The notes: generated by a model not told the origin, from the sequence alone. DNA of 50,311 nt from Butyrivibrio sp. MC2021 (GCF_000621605.1 NZ_JHXX01000018.1:1-50311); one strand, 5' to 3'. Counted from the stretch's first letter, positions 39,533 to 48,008 are shown. Made by a program: numbers and translations.

Positions 39533-40885
39533 ATGATTTCGATGATTATGGCGATCGCCATATTTGTAATAATGTTTGGCCTGATCATATGGGACAAAAT
39601 CGAGAGGCACATAGTAACACTTGCATGTGGTCTCGCAACAGCAGTATTGGTATTTGGTGTCTGTATGAGAAGCATGGATGCTTTTCTTGAAACACTGAAC
39701 ATAAGAAATATTTTCACTTTGGGCTTCTGGTATGAAGCAGGTACAGCCTCTGAGAGCACTAGCGGCATCAACTGGGCGACAGTTATTTTCCTTGCTGGAA
39801 TGATGATCATGGTAGAAGGTATGGCCAGAGCTGGTTTTTTCAGATGGCTGTGTATGACCATTGCAAAAACCGTGAAATATAAAGTTATCCCTATATTTCT
39901 TACATTCATGGTAATGAGCTTTATTCTTGCGATGTTTATCGATAGTATTACGGTTATTCTTTTCCTGGCTGCGGTAACATTAGAGCTGGCGCAGCTCCTT
40001 AAGTTTAATCCGGTACCTATGATCCTTTCAGAGATCTTTTGTGCCAACCTTGGAGGATCCGCTACAATGTGCGGTGATCCGCCTAACATTATCATAGGAA
40101 CTTCCTTTGGTTATTCCTTTGCAGACTTTGTGACTAATACAGGACTTATAGCTGTTATTTCTCTGGTTGTTATCGTGTTGTATTTTTATCTGGTATTCAG
40201 AAAAGAACTATCTTCAGCAGGAAATGTTGTAATTGATGAGAGCAAGGCCGATCCTTCATCTGCCATCACAGATAAAAAGGCATTCATCATTAGTACTGTA
40301 ATTTTCCTTCTTGCTGTTGTTTTGCTTGTGACACATGCTCAGACAGGTCTTACAGTGTCTTTTATCGGAGTGCTTATAGCAGCGATTACATTGCTTACTG
40401 CAGGGAAAGATGTAGTGAAGATCCTTAAAGGAGTGGACTACAAGACTCTTCTTTTCTTCATAGGTCTTTTTATGGTAGTAGGAGGACTTGAACAGACAGG
40501 AGTACTTGAAGTTGTAGCTGATTTCATCGGCAAGGTAAGCGGCGGAAAGATGACGGTTATGATCGCGATTATCATCTGGGTATCTGCTATTGCCAGCGGA
40601 TTTGTTGATAATATACCTTTTGCTGCGACAATGATACCTGTTATTAAGACCCTGGCAGCTACTACAGGGGCAGATCTTTCAGTTCTTGCATGGACACTTG
40701 CTATGGGAACAGATATTGGAGGAAGCGCAACTCCTATAGGAGCGTCAGCAAATGTAGTCGGAACTTCAATAGCAGCAAGAGAAGGATATCCTATCAGCTG
40801 GAAAAAGTACTGTTTTTCTGCTGCTCCTGCTACAATTATTGTAGTGCTTATTTCTATGGTCTGCATTTATGTCAGATATTTATGA
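39533..40885 (+). CDS. ion transporter superfamily permease (SLC13/ArsB/NhaD-like)
   Basis: 450 residues, about 11-12 helices. INWATVIFLAGMMIMVEGMA, AMFIDSITVILFLAAVTLEL, and two GG-rich turns (LGGSATMCGDPPN and IGGSATPIGASANVVG) mark the superfamily with its inverted repeat. Likely exports or imports an organic or inorganic anion, or exchanges Na+. GTGAGG precedes the ATG. Confidence 0.82.
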   Translation: MISMIMAIAIFVIMFGLIIWDKIERHIVTLACGLATAVLVFGVCMRSMDAFLETLNIRNIFTLGFWYEAGTASESTSGINWATVIFLAGMMIMVEGMARAGFFRWLCMTIAKTVKYKVIPIFLTFMVMSFILAMFIDSITVILFLAAVTLELAQLLKFNPVPMILSEIFCANLGGSATMCGDPPNIIIGTSFGYSFADFVTNTGLIAVISLVVIVLYFYLVFRKELSSAGNVVIDESKADPSSAITDKKAFIISTVIFLLAVVLLVTHAQTGLTVSFIGVLIAAITLLTAGKDVVKILKGVDYKTLLFFIGLFMVVGGLEQTGVLEVVADFIGKVSGGKMTVMIAIIIWVSAIASGFVDNIPFAATMIPVIKTLAATTGADLSVLAWTLAMGTDIGGSATPIGASANVVGTSIAAREGYPISWKKYCFSAAPATIIVVLISMVCIYVRYL

Positions 40886-40901
40886 TAGAAAGAGGTTGAG
40901 A

Positions 40902-41501
40902 ATGAATAAACAACTTATTATTTCAGTCGGAAGGGAATTCGGTAGCGGCGGACATGTTATTGCTCACAAGCTGGCTGAGCACTATCAGCTCCCTGTTTAT
41001 GACTACAATCTCTTAAGAGAGATTGCAATAGAAAAAAATGTGAACCCGGAAGAACTTGAAAAGTATGATGAGAAGCCAAGGAGAGTACTGTTTAACAGAA
41101 CGGTCAGAGGCTATAGCAGTTCGGTGGAAGATAACATACATAAGATGCAGTTTGATTTCCTGCGTAAAAAATCAGATGCAGGAGAGTCTTTTGTCATCAT
41201 TGGAAGGTGCTCAGAGGAAATCCTTAAAGATAATCCCAACATGGTGAGTATATTTATCCTGGCAGATTATGAAGCAAAGGTTACAAGAACCATGGAAAGA
41301 GAGAATATCACCAGGGAGCATGCGGAGAAGCTGATTGCTTTCCACAACAGGAAGAGAAAGGCTTATCACAATTATTACTGCAAGGGAAAGTGGGGAGATT
41401 CCAGAAACTATGAGCTCTCCATTAATAGCAGCAGAATTGGTCTTGATGAGACAACCAGGGTGATCATTGATTACATTGATGCAAGGTATCACGCTAAATA
41501 A
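40902..41501 (+). CDS. cytidylate kinase-like protein
   Basis: 199 residues. ISVGREFGSGGHVIAHKLAE is a P-loop-like start in which GxxxxGKS is replaced by REFGSGG, as in the cytidylate-kinase-like family; FVIIGRCSEEIL and NYYCKGKWGDSRNYEL also fit. Phosphate donor and acceptor unknown. AGAGGTTGAG precedes this ATG. It follows the permease by 16 nt, probably one operon. Confidence 0.8.
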   Translation: MNKQLIISVGREFGSGGHVIAHKLAEHYQLPVYDYNLLREIAIEKNVNPEELEKYDEKPRRVLFNRTVRGYSSSVEDNIHKMQFDFLRKKSDAGESFVIIGRCSEEILKDNPNMVSIFILADYEAKVTRTMERENITREHAEKLIAFHNRKRKAYHNYYCKGKWGDSRNYELSINSSRIGLDETTRVIIDYIDARYHAK

Positions 41502-41570
41502 GTTTTGAGGAGCATTCAGCTTTAGAAAGTTATCTCTGAAGCTAAAGCGGGAAAGCCACCGCATCTTTGT

Positions 41571-41687
41571 ACAGGCGAAGCATTGCATGAATGGATCGGA
41601 ATGGGCATGACTGCACTCGTCATTATCCATCAGATCCTTAACCGGAAATGGTACGGTGCGATTTTTAAAGGAAAATATAATCCATGA
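41571..41687 (+). pseudogene. DUF4405 membrane protein fragment
   Basis: Reads TGEALHEWIGMGMTALVIIH then QILNRKWYGAIFKGKY, the middle of DUF4405 cytochrome-b-like proteins with the HEW...H pattern. Both ends are missing. The bases before it (41510-41570) hold no recognisable frame. Confidence 0.6.
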
Positions 41688-41719
41688 AAAACAGAAGATA
41701 AGTGAATACTATAACACAG

Positions 41720-41755
41720 GGCGTATAGACCATATGGTTTATACGTCTTTTTCTT
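41720..41755 (+). terminator. terminator
   Basis: A 12-bp stem (GGCGTATAGACC against GGTTTATACGTC) with ATAT loop, followed by TTTTTCTTTT. Confidence 0.85.
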
Positions 41756-41819
41756 TTGTCTAAAAGTACAACGTCATTGTACTTTTCTCTCCCTAAGTCC
41801 AATTCTATAGGAGGTACAC

Positions 41820-42287
41820 ATGGAATCTGAGGCAATCAATAACATCACGATTGCAAAGGCAGTTGATGAAGGATATTATGTGAAAGAAGGATTTAAGGTG
41901 GTATCAGATGAATTCCTGGAGGATGGAATTTATGATGCGCTTGAGCGGAACAGGGAATTGATGGAAAGGATAAGGGGAACGAGAATGGTTAAACATGTGA
42001 TTTTATGGACACTTAAGGATGAACTTTCTGCAGAAGAGAAGATGACAATTAAGCAGGGAATCAAGGAAGGCCTTGAAGGACTAAAGGGAAAGGTTCCCGG
42101 AATCGTGGATATCAAGGTCAATATCAATGGTCTTGAGTCTTCAAATGCAGACCTGATGTTGGATTCTACTTTTGAGAGCGTTGATGCGCTTAAGGGATAT
42201 TCTGTACATCCTGAGCACGTAGCAGTAGCTGATTCCAAGGTGAGACCTTATACCAAGATCAGAAGCTGCCTGGATTTTGAGGTTTAA
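41820..42287 (+). CDS. Dabb (stress-responsive barrel) protein with GNAT-like N-terminal add-on
   Basis: 155 residues. From residue 56 (MVKHVILWTLKDELS) it is a complete Dabb-domain protein. The first 55 residues contain YYVKEGFKVVSDEFLEDGI, which looks like the tail of an ElaA-type GNAT, joined in frame. GGAGG before the first ATG (41820) would make the fusion; AAGGGG before the internal ATG (41985) would make Dabb alone. Confidence 0.65.
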   Translation: MESEAINNITIAKAVDEGYYVKEGFKVVSDEFLEDGIYDALERNRELMERIRGTRMVKHVILWTLKDELSAEEKMTIKQGIKEGLEGLKGKVPGIVDIKVNINGLESSNADLMLDSTFESVDALKGYSVHPEHVAVADSKVRPYTKIRSCLDFEV

Positions 42288-42288
42288 A

Positions 42289-42366
42289 ATGAGATATATT
42301 GACTCATTTAAGTTTCCAGGAGTGGAAAATGAAGAGCAGGATATACATGTGAATAAATATCTATGA
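42289..42366 (+). pseudogene. 25-codon start fragment
   Basis: MRYIDSFKFPGVENEEQDIH then VNKYL. The start resembles a family of predicted AAA ATPases, but the match is weak. It begins two bases after the previous stop and ends 12 bases before the next gene. Confidence 0.3.
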
Positions 42367-42378
42367 GGTATTGAAATA

Positions 42379-43248
42379 ATGATAGAGTATCGGAAGGCAG
42401 TAGAGAACGACAGAGCAAGTATTGAAGCTCTTTTCATAGAGATGTTGCAGACAATTTATCATACGGATGACGTAGAGGGTTATGAGGAAGGGTATCTCAA
42501 CAGATACTTCTCAGATCATGAAGATGAGGTCATAGTCGCAGTGGATAATGGGCAGGTAGTAGCTTTTCTATCAGTTCAGGTTTTCCGCGGAGATAACTAT
42601 ATTTATCTTGACGATCTGTCTGTTACGGCAAGATACAGAGATCAGGGGATTGGGAGTTGTCTAATCAAGAGCGCGGAGGACTATGCAAAAGTAATTGGTA
42701 TCAGTGCAATTGTTTTCCATGTAGAGACTTCTAATGAAAGAGCACATGCCTTATACAAAAGGCTTGGTTACAAGGATGACCTAAAAGATGGCAGTAGAAT
42801 ACGCATGGCTAAAGATGGTCTTAGTAAGGCTTTCGAGAAATCCTGTGGTGCTATTGTTTACACAATTGAAGATGGCATAATCAAGTATCTTCTTGTTGAG
42901 GAAGCAAGCGGATTTCATAGTTTCCCTAAGGGCCATATGGAAAATGGGGAGACTGAAAAAGAGACAGCTATCCGCGAGATAAAAGAAGAGACAGATCTTG
43001 ATGCCACGCTGATAAGTGATTTCAGAGTGAGTGAGCAATATAAGCTTTCAGAAAAACCAGGTGTGACAAAGCAGGTTATTTACTATCTGGCTAAATACAC
43101 TGATGAAAATCCGCGTGTTGTAAGGCCACAGGAAGTCAGATCGCTTAAGAGTTTATGCCTTGAGGAAGCGCTCGCTGTTATAGAATATGATAATAAAAAA
43201 GAGTTATTGTTACAGGCTGATAAATACATAAAAGCGACTGATAAATAG
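42379..43248 (+). CDS. GNAT-Nudix fusion protein
   Basis: 289 residues. Residues 1-150 are a whole GNAT (LDDLSVTARYRDQGIGSCLI, NERAHALYKRLGY). Residues 153-289 are a Nudix hydrolase of the Ap4A type: SCGAIVYTIEDG, then the Nudix box GHMENGETEKETAIREIKEE with all G-E-REUxEE positions. No stop or ribosome site lies between, and the linker is only about 8 residues. The N-terminal domain could act on a target linked to nucleotide stress, but this is inference. Both domains look intact. Confidence 0.82.
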   Translation: MIEYRKAVENDRASIEALFIEMLQTIYHTDDVEGYEEGYLNRYFSDHEDEVIVAVDNGQVVAFLSVQVFRGDNYIYLDDLSVTARYRDQGIGSCLIKSAEDYAKVIGISAIVFHVETSNERAHALYKRLGYKDDLKDGSRIRMAKDGLSKAFEKSCGAIVYTIEDGIIKYLLVEEASGFHSFPKGHMENGETEKETAIREIKEETDLDATLISDFRVSEQYKLSEKPGVTKQVIYYLAKYTDENPRVVRPQEVRSLKSLCLEEALAVIEYDNKKELLLQADKYIKATDK

Positions 43249-43269
43249 GGACAGAACAGTGGAGGAGTA

Positions 43270-43677
43270 ATGGTACGAAGGATGATGGATTACAGAATAA
43301 TAGATGGCGCAGAGAATATGAAGATGGAAGATATACAGAGGCTTCTTAAGATGACATACTGGGCAGATAAGCGATCCCCGGAGACGGTTGAGAAGTCTGT
43401 GAAAAATGCTTCCTGTTACGGAATATATATTGATGCAGAAGAAAAGCTTGTGGGATTTGCAAGGATAATCAGTGACTATGCTACCACTTTCTATCTTGCA
43501 GATGTAATTATCGATCCTGAATATCAGCATCAGGGACTTGGAACTGCATTGGTTTCATATGCAGTATCCAGGCCGGTATATCAGGGGCTTAGAGGAATTC
43601 TTCTAACCAAGAATGCCCATGGTTTGTACAGAAAATTTGGTTTTGAGTTAAACACAGAGCGTGCAATGATTAAGTAG
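43270..43677 (+). CDS. GNAT N-acetyltransferase
   Basis: 135 residues. DVIIDPEYQHQGLGTALVSY is the acetyl-CoA loop; GLYRKFGFEL closes the fold. GGAGGAG precedes the first ATG. Intact, close to the arylalkylamine-type subgroup. Confidence 0.83.
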   Translation: MVRRMMDYRIIDGAENMKMEDIQRLLKMTYWADKRSPETVEKSVKNASCYGIYIDAEEKLVGFARIISDYATTFYLADVIIDPEYQHQGLGTALVSYAVSRPVYQGLRGILLTKNAHGLYRKFGFELNTERAMIK

Positions 43678-43689
43678 AGGGTAAAAACG

Positions 43690-44313
43690 ATGCTTATAGG
43701 AATCCTTTCAGATACACATGGACTATTAAGGCAGGAAGTGATTGATGGCTTTAAAGGTGTGGATCATATCATTCGCCAAGGAACTGTGAAAATGGTATTA
43801 GAAACAAAAAGACTTTTCTTACGAGAAATGAATATGGATGACTACGATGCACTGTATGCTGTCCTGGCGGACAGGGATATTATGCAGCATTATCCTTATG
43901 CTTTTGACGAGAATCGGGTCAGAAGCTGGATCGAGCGCAATATGCAGAGGTACAAGGAAAATGGCTTCGGACTATGGGCCGTATGCCTTAAAGAAACCGG
44001 AGAAATGATTGGCGACTGCGGGCTGACACTCCAAAATATCGATGGGAAGATGCTTCCTGAAATTGGATATCACATCAGAAAGGATTGCCAGCACAAGGGA
44101 TATGCTAAAGAAGCAGCCAGTGCTGTACGCGACTGGGCTTTTGAACACACCGATTACCCATCAATCTATTCATACTGCAAATATACTAACGAGGCATCCT
44201 ATAAAACAGCAGAAGCCATAGGCATGCATTTTGAAAAAGAGTATCCTGATGAGGCAAATGAGATTACTCATGTTTCTGTGATTCATAGACCAGTAAATGG
44301 ATTGGGACTTTGA
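43690..44313 (+). CDS. RimJ-like GNAT fused behind a phosphoesterase start
   Basis: 207 residues. The first 31 (MLIGILSDTHGLLRQEVIDG then FKGVDHIIRQG) are the start of a YfcE-like metallophosphoesterase with its D-x-H. From residue 35 (MVLETKRLFLREMNMDDYDA) it is a complete RimJ-type GNAT, with IRKDCQHKGYAKEA as acetyl-CoA loop. An internal ATG at 43792 behind AAGGA may allow the normal GNAT to be made alone. Confidence 0.75.
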   Translation: MLIGILSDTHGLLRQEVIDGFKGVDHIIRQGTVKMVLETKRLFLREMNMDDYDALYAVLADRDIMQHYPYAFDENRVRSWIERNMQRYKENGFGLWAVCLKETGEMIGDCGLTLQNIDGKMLPEIGYHIRKDCQHKGYAKEAASAVRDWAFEHTDYPSIYSYCKYTNEASYKTAEAIGMHFEKEYPDEANEITHVSVIHRPVNGLGL

Positions 44314-44391
44314 TTGGATTTCCGATAGTGGCGGCAATCCTGGCATCGGTTATGCAACTTGCAGGGTGAAACTTTAACTTGCGGATGAAGG

Positions 44392-44595
44392 ATGATACAG
44401 GGAGCAGATGCAGCGCAGCAGCCTGTGGGAAGAGTTGGAAAGCCTGAGGATATCGCAGAGATGGTGATGTTTCTTTGTTCCGACAAAGCAGGCTTTATCA
44501 CCGGCGAGAACATCTGCATAGATGGCGGAATGACCAAGTTGATGATATATCATGGCGAACATGGATGGACATATGACGATAAGAAAAACGACTGA
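44392..44595 (+). pseudogene. short-chain dehydrogenase C-terminal fragment
   Basis: QQPVGRVGKPEDIAEMVMFL then CSDKAGFITGENICIDGGMT is the end of an SDR enzyme (about 250 residues). Cofactor and catalytic motifs are absent. A possible other scrap (PIVAAILASVMQLAG) precedes it at about 44320. It overlaps the next gene by 23 nt. Confidence 0.7.
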
Positions 44596-45073
44596 GAAAG
44601 ATCTGAAAAGAGTAATGGAAATATATGGCTACGCCAGAAAATTCATGGCAGATCATGGAAATCCAAATCAGTGGGGAAAAAGAAACTGGCCTCCGGAGGA
44701 GCTGATCAGGTCTGATATCGAAAAGGGCTATAGTTACGTTTGTGAGAATAATCATGGAGATGTAGTCGGAACATTCTTTTTCAACCAGGGAAAAGACATC
44801 GAGCCTACCTATGTGACCATTTATGATGGTGAGTGGATTGGAGACGATATCTATGGAGTGGTACATAGGATAGCTTCTGACGGTTCTGAAAAGGGAATAG
44901 GTTCTTTCTGTATCAAATGGGCATTGGACCAATGTGGACATCTAAGAATAGATACCCATGGAGACAACACAGTGATGCAGGGTATGCTGAAAAAGCTTGG
45001 ATTTACTCATTGCGGGACGATTTATGTTTACGAAGACAACGATCCAAGACTGGCTTTTGAGAAGATAATGTGA
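44573..45073 (+). CDS. GNAT N-acetyltransferase
   Basis: 166 residues from the ATG at MTIRKTTEKDLKRVM. RIASDGSEKGIGSFCIKWAL is the acetyl-CoA loop; MQGMLKKLGFTHCGTIYV ends the fold. This NPNQWGKRNWPP subgroup is common in Lachnospiraceae. No strong ribosome site; translation may be coupled to the overlapping SDR relic. Confidence 0.8.
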   Translation: MTIRKTTEKDLKRVMEIYGYARKFMADHGNPNQWGKRNWPPEELIRSDIEKGYSYVCENNHGDVVGTFFFNQGKDIEPTYVTIYDGEWIGDDIYGVVHRIASDGSEKGIGSFCIKWALDQCGHLRIDTHGDNTVMQGMLKKLGFTHCGTIYVYEDNDPRLAFEKIM

Positions 45074-45146
45074 GGGTTTGATACGCTTTTCAACCTTGTT
45101 ATAGATGCAGCAGAATGCTAATTGTCTTTTATGGAAGGATAATAAA

Positions 45147-45707
45147 ATGCGAATTGAGACAGAGAGATTGCTTCTGCGCCCTTTTCAGGAAGGTGACGCT
45201 GAGGACGTATTTGAATATTTGAAGGAGCCGGCTGTAAACTGTTTTGCCGATATGAAACTGACTTCCATCGAAGAAGCTAGACAAGAGGTTTTAAAAAGAT
45301 CTTCTGAGACAGAGTACTATTTTGCCATAGTTCTTAAGGAATCAGGAAAAGTTATAGGCGAGATTGATGCTTATCCTGAGCCTGCTGATGAGCATGGAGC
45401 AGATTCTGAGATGGATACCTTCAGTCCATGCTGGATGCTGAATAAGGTATATCATGGAAAGGGGTACGCCTATGAGGCAGCCCATGCTTTCTTTGATCAT
45501 CTTTTCAAGGATAAGGGAGCAAGGCGAATATATGCCTATACCGAGGATTATAATAAGGCTAGCCAGCATCTTTGCGAGAAACTTGGAATGAGACAGGAAG
45601 GTCTTTTCAAAGAGTTCATCAGTTTTGTTAAGAATCCTGATGGAACTCCACATTATGAGAATACTTATCAGTATGCCATTCTGAAAAAAGAATGGGATAC
45701 AAAATAA
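45147..45707 (+). CDS. RimJ/RimL-like GNAT N-acetyltransferase
   Basis: 186 residues. MRIETERLLLRPFQEGDAED start; MLNKVYHGKGYAYEAAHAFF loop; SQHLCEKLGMRQEGLFKEF end. GGAAGG precedes this ATG. It is the intact relative of the 19-codon skeleton at 30212, which keeps only its first and last codons. Confidence 0.87.
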   Translation: MRIETERLLLRPFQEGDAEDVFEYLKEPAVNCFADMKLTSIEEARQEVLKRSSETEYYFAIVLKESGKVIGEIDAYPEPADEHGADSEMDTFSPCWMLNKVYHGKGYAYEAAHAFFDHLFKDKGARRIYAYTEDYNKASQHLCEKLGMRQEGLFKEFISFVKNPDGTPHYENTYQYAILKKEWDTK

Positions 45708-45710
45708 CTT

Positions 45711-45737
45711 CCAGTTTTAATGACGAAAGAAGAAAGA
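45711..45737 (+). repeat. short repeat before the methyltransferase gene
   Basis: TTCCAGTTTTAATGACGAAA then GAAGA. It is nearly the same as 46546-46571 (TTCCAGTATAAATAACGAAA then GAAGA) in front of the next gene; a weaker TTCCAGGATAA occurs at 47047. Confidence 0.5.
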
Positions 45738-45746
45738 GAGATTTTT

Positions 45747-46544
45747 ATGGAAAAGTATATTGAAGGAAATAAAGCGGCTTGGGAAGAAGCTTTTGATAAA
45801 AGGGATGCCTCATGGGGCGCCGATATAACGGAACGTATACAGAAAGAAGACTATCCGTTTTTTGAAAAGGAAATGGCGGATGTTTTGAAAAACATGGATA
45901 CGAAAGGAAAGACTATCGGTCAGTTTTGTTGTAACAACGGTCGAGAGCTGCTTTCTTTGGTAAAAAGCGGAAATGCCTCAAAGGGTGTTGGATTTGACAT
46001 TGCTGAAAACCAAGTGGCTTTTGCAAATGAAAAAGCAAAAGAATTGAACCTGCCTTGTATATTTGAAGCTGTGAATGTTTATGATATTGATGATCGTTTC
46101 AGAGAACAGTTTGATATTGTGATCATCACTATCGGAGCACTATGCTGGTTTGAAAATCTGAATCGCTTTTTTGAAATCGTGGCAAAATGCATGAAACCCG
46201 GAGCAGTGATCGTGCTTAATGAACAGCATCCCTGCACGAATATGCTAGCTACGGAAGGCGATGCTGAGTTTGATCCTGAGCATAAGATGGAATGTCATTT
46301 TTCTTACTTTGAACATGAATGGACCGGGAATGGTGGCATGTATTATATGACACTGAAGAACTATCATTCTAAGACTTTTACCGATTTTACTCATTCATTG
46401 TCAGAAATAATATCCGGAATGTGTAATAACGGAATTGTCATCACCGGGCTAAAGGAGTTTGATCATGATATCAGCGGTGGGTTTTCCTCAATAGATCATA
46501 GGGGTTATCCACTGTCAATGATCCTACAGGGAAATAAACAATAA
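45747..46544 (+). CDS. class I SAM-dependent methyltransferase
   Basis: 265 residues from MEKYIEGNKAAWEEAFDKRD. Motif I is the unusual IGQFCCNNGRELLSLV (CNNG for GxGxG), then GFDIAENQVAFANEKA and MKPGAVIVLNEQHP. This form is typical of a methyltransferase subgroup found in clostridia. AGAGAG precedes the ATG; an in-frame ATG 27 nt earlier lies in the short repeat. Intact. Confidence 0.8.
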   Translation: MEKYIEGNKAAWEEAFDKRDASWGADITERIQKEDYPFFEKEMADVLKNMDTKGKTIGQFCCNNGRELLSLVKSGNASKGVGFDIAENQVAFANEKAKELNLPCIFEAVNVYDIDDRFREQFDIVIITIGALCWFENLNRFFEIVAKCMKPGAVIVLNEQHPCTNMLATEGDAEFDPEHKMECHFSYFEHEWTGNGGMYYMTLKNYHSKTFTDFTHSLSEIISGMCNNGIVITGLKEFDHDISGGFSSIDHRGYPLSMILQGNKQ

Positions 46545-46582
46545 ATTCCAGTATAAATAACGAAAGAAGACTAGAGTGAATA

Positions 46583-47044
46583 ATGGATATACATATTAGA
46601 AATGCTGAAAAAACAGATTATAAAGCTGTAAGTAGAATAATGAATCAGGTTCAGGAAATGCATGTGGCATGGAGACCTGATATCTATAAGTTAAATGAAA
46701 ACCTCATATCAGAGGATGTTTTTGGTCTTATGATCAGTAATGGAAATCTTTATGTTGCGGATGTAGGTGGAACAGTAGCAGGAGTTCTTGAGGTAACATA
46801 CAAACATATTGAAAGCCCTGCACATGTTACAAGAAATATTATATTTATCGATAGTATGGCTGTTGACTCAGACTATAGAGGAAGAGGAATCGGACATCAT
46901 TTCTTTGAAAAAGTAAGAGAGCTAAAGATTATTTCTGGGGCTGACGGAATAGAACTTCAGGTAAATGCAAAGAACCATGCTGCATACGAAATGTATAAGA
47001 AATATGGATTTACTGAGAAGTCAATCAACATGGAATTATTATAA
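46583..47044 (+). CDS. GNAT N-acetyltransferase
   Basis: 153 residues. DSMAVDSDYRGRGIGHHFFE loop and AAYEMYKKYGFTEKSI end. Intact. The short repeat TTCCAG...GAAAGAAGA lies just upstream. Weak ribosome site. Confidence 0.85.
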   Translation: MDIHIRNAEKTDYKAVSRIMNQVQEMHVAWRPDIYKLNENLISEDVFGLMISNGNLYVADVGGTVAGVLEVTYKHIESPAHVTRNIIFIDSMAVDSDYRGRGIGHHFFEKVRELKIISGADGIELQVNAKNHAAYEMYKKYGFTEKSINMELL

Positions 47045-47083
47045 TATTCCAGGATAACTTAGAACAACAAATGGAGGTGTGCT

Positions 47084-47710
47084 GTGAGATACGAAGATCT
47101 TGATGACATCTGGAAAAGTATATTTGAACTGGAATGGGAGTCTCTGTGTAATAAAAGCAAGGCAATAGCTTCAGTGATTACTGATGAAAACGGTAACCTT
47201 ATTTCGACAGGCAGAAATAAAATTGGTGAATATACTATCCCAAATCCAAGAGTATGTCATGCAGAAACCGAAGCTGTAAGAAACCTTGATATAAGCATAT
47301 ATCCGAATATAAAACAGTATACGTTATATGCCGCTTTAGAGCCCTGTCCAATGTGTCTGGGAACGATAGTAATGGGTGGAATCAGGCGGATAGTGATCGG
47401 CGCTCACGATGATCACGGTGGAGCGATAGAGTTACTTGACAAAAGTAGATATTTGTCCTCAAAAAATATTGAGATTATCTGGATGCCGAATATCTATGGT
47501 GATATTCAGCGTGGATTACAGACTATCAGAGAATTGCTCTATAATGAGGATAAAGCGAAATCAGAAAGAATGCTGATGGATTTTTCGGTTTACAATTCCT
47601 CGGGTGTAAATGCGGCAAAAATACTTGTAGATAACGGTTTGTTTGTTGATCTGCAAAAATGTCGTTTGGAAAATATAATCAATCAAATGATCAAATTAAT
47701 AGAGGAATAA
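47084..47710 (+). CDS. cytidine/deoxycytidylate deaminase-like protein
   Basis: 208 residues. Zinc motifs are CHAETEA (HAE) and PCPMCLG (PCxxC), so the deaminase core is complete (residues 20-130). The C-terminal 70 residues form a helical extension without clear match. GTG start behind GGAGG. Substrate may be a free nucleotide, a base or tRNA. Confidence 0.82.
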   Translation: MRYEDLDDIWKSIFELEWESLCNKSKAIASVITDENGNLISTGRNKIGEYTIPNPRVCHAETEAVRNLDISIYPNIKQYTLYAALEPCPMCLGTIVMGGIRRIVIGAHDDHGGAIELLDKSRYLSSKNIEIIWMPNIYGDIQRGLQTIRELLYNEDKAKSERMLMDFSVYNSSGVNAAKILVDNGLFVDLQKCRLENIINQMIKLIEE

Positions 47711-47790
47711 GTATCTCATTTTGAATTAATTCCCGTTTGTCGAAATGATTGATAGTGAGTTATATTGCTACGTAAACAATCGGTGTAAGA

Positions 47791-47840
47791 CCAAACAAAA
47801 AAACAGACTTCATGTATTCAAAATCTGTCCTTTTGTTTGG
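47791..47840. terminator. bidirectional hairpin before the insertion element
   Basis: CCAAACAAAA pairs with TTTTGTTTGG, and ACAGA with TCTGT inside. A/T-rich on both sides. Confidence 0.65.
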
Positions 47841-47864
47841 GCTTCAGACCGATTTTTATCTAAG

Positions 47865-47877
47865 TGAACTAAGTCGC
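47865..47877 (+). repeat. left terminal inverted repeat
   Basis: TGAACTAAGTCGC, exact inverse of 50297-50309. Confidence 0.8.
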
Positions 47878-47984
47878 GTCCGGGTGGCTGTGGAATTTCA
47901 ATCTGCCACCATCTAATCAAATCTTACCATTATCTCATGGTTTTAAACACCCTTAAAACTCAAATGCAGTCTTTATTCCACGAC

Positions 47985-48008
47985 AAAAAAGCCTTCGTGA
48001 AAAGGCTT
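47985..48008 (-). terminator. terminator of the transposase operon
   Basis: On the minus strand, AAGCCTT/AAGGCTT stem followed by TTTTTT. Confidence 0.75.

Noticed and set aside
15530..47710. True integron with attC sites
   Set aside because: I could not find a repeated imperfect-palindrome site between consecutive genes, and the only tyrosine recombinase belongs to the IS91-like element and is not IntI-like in visible features.
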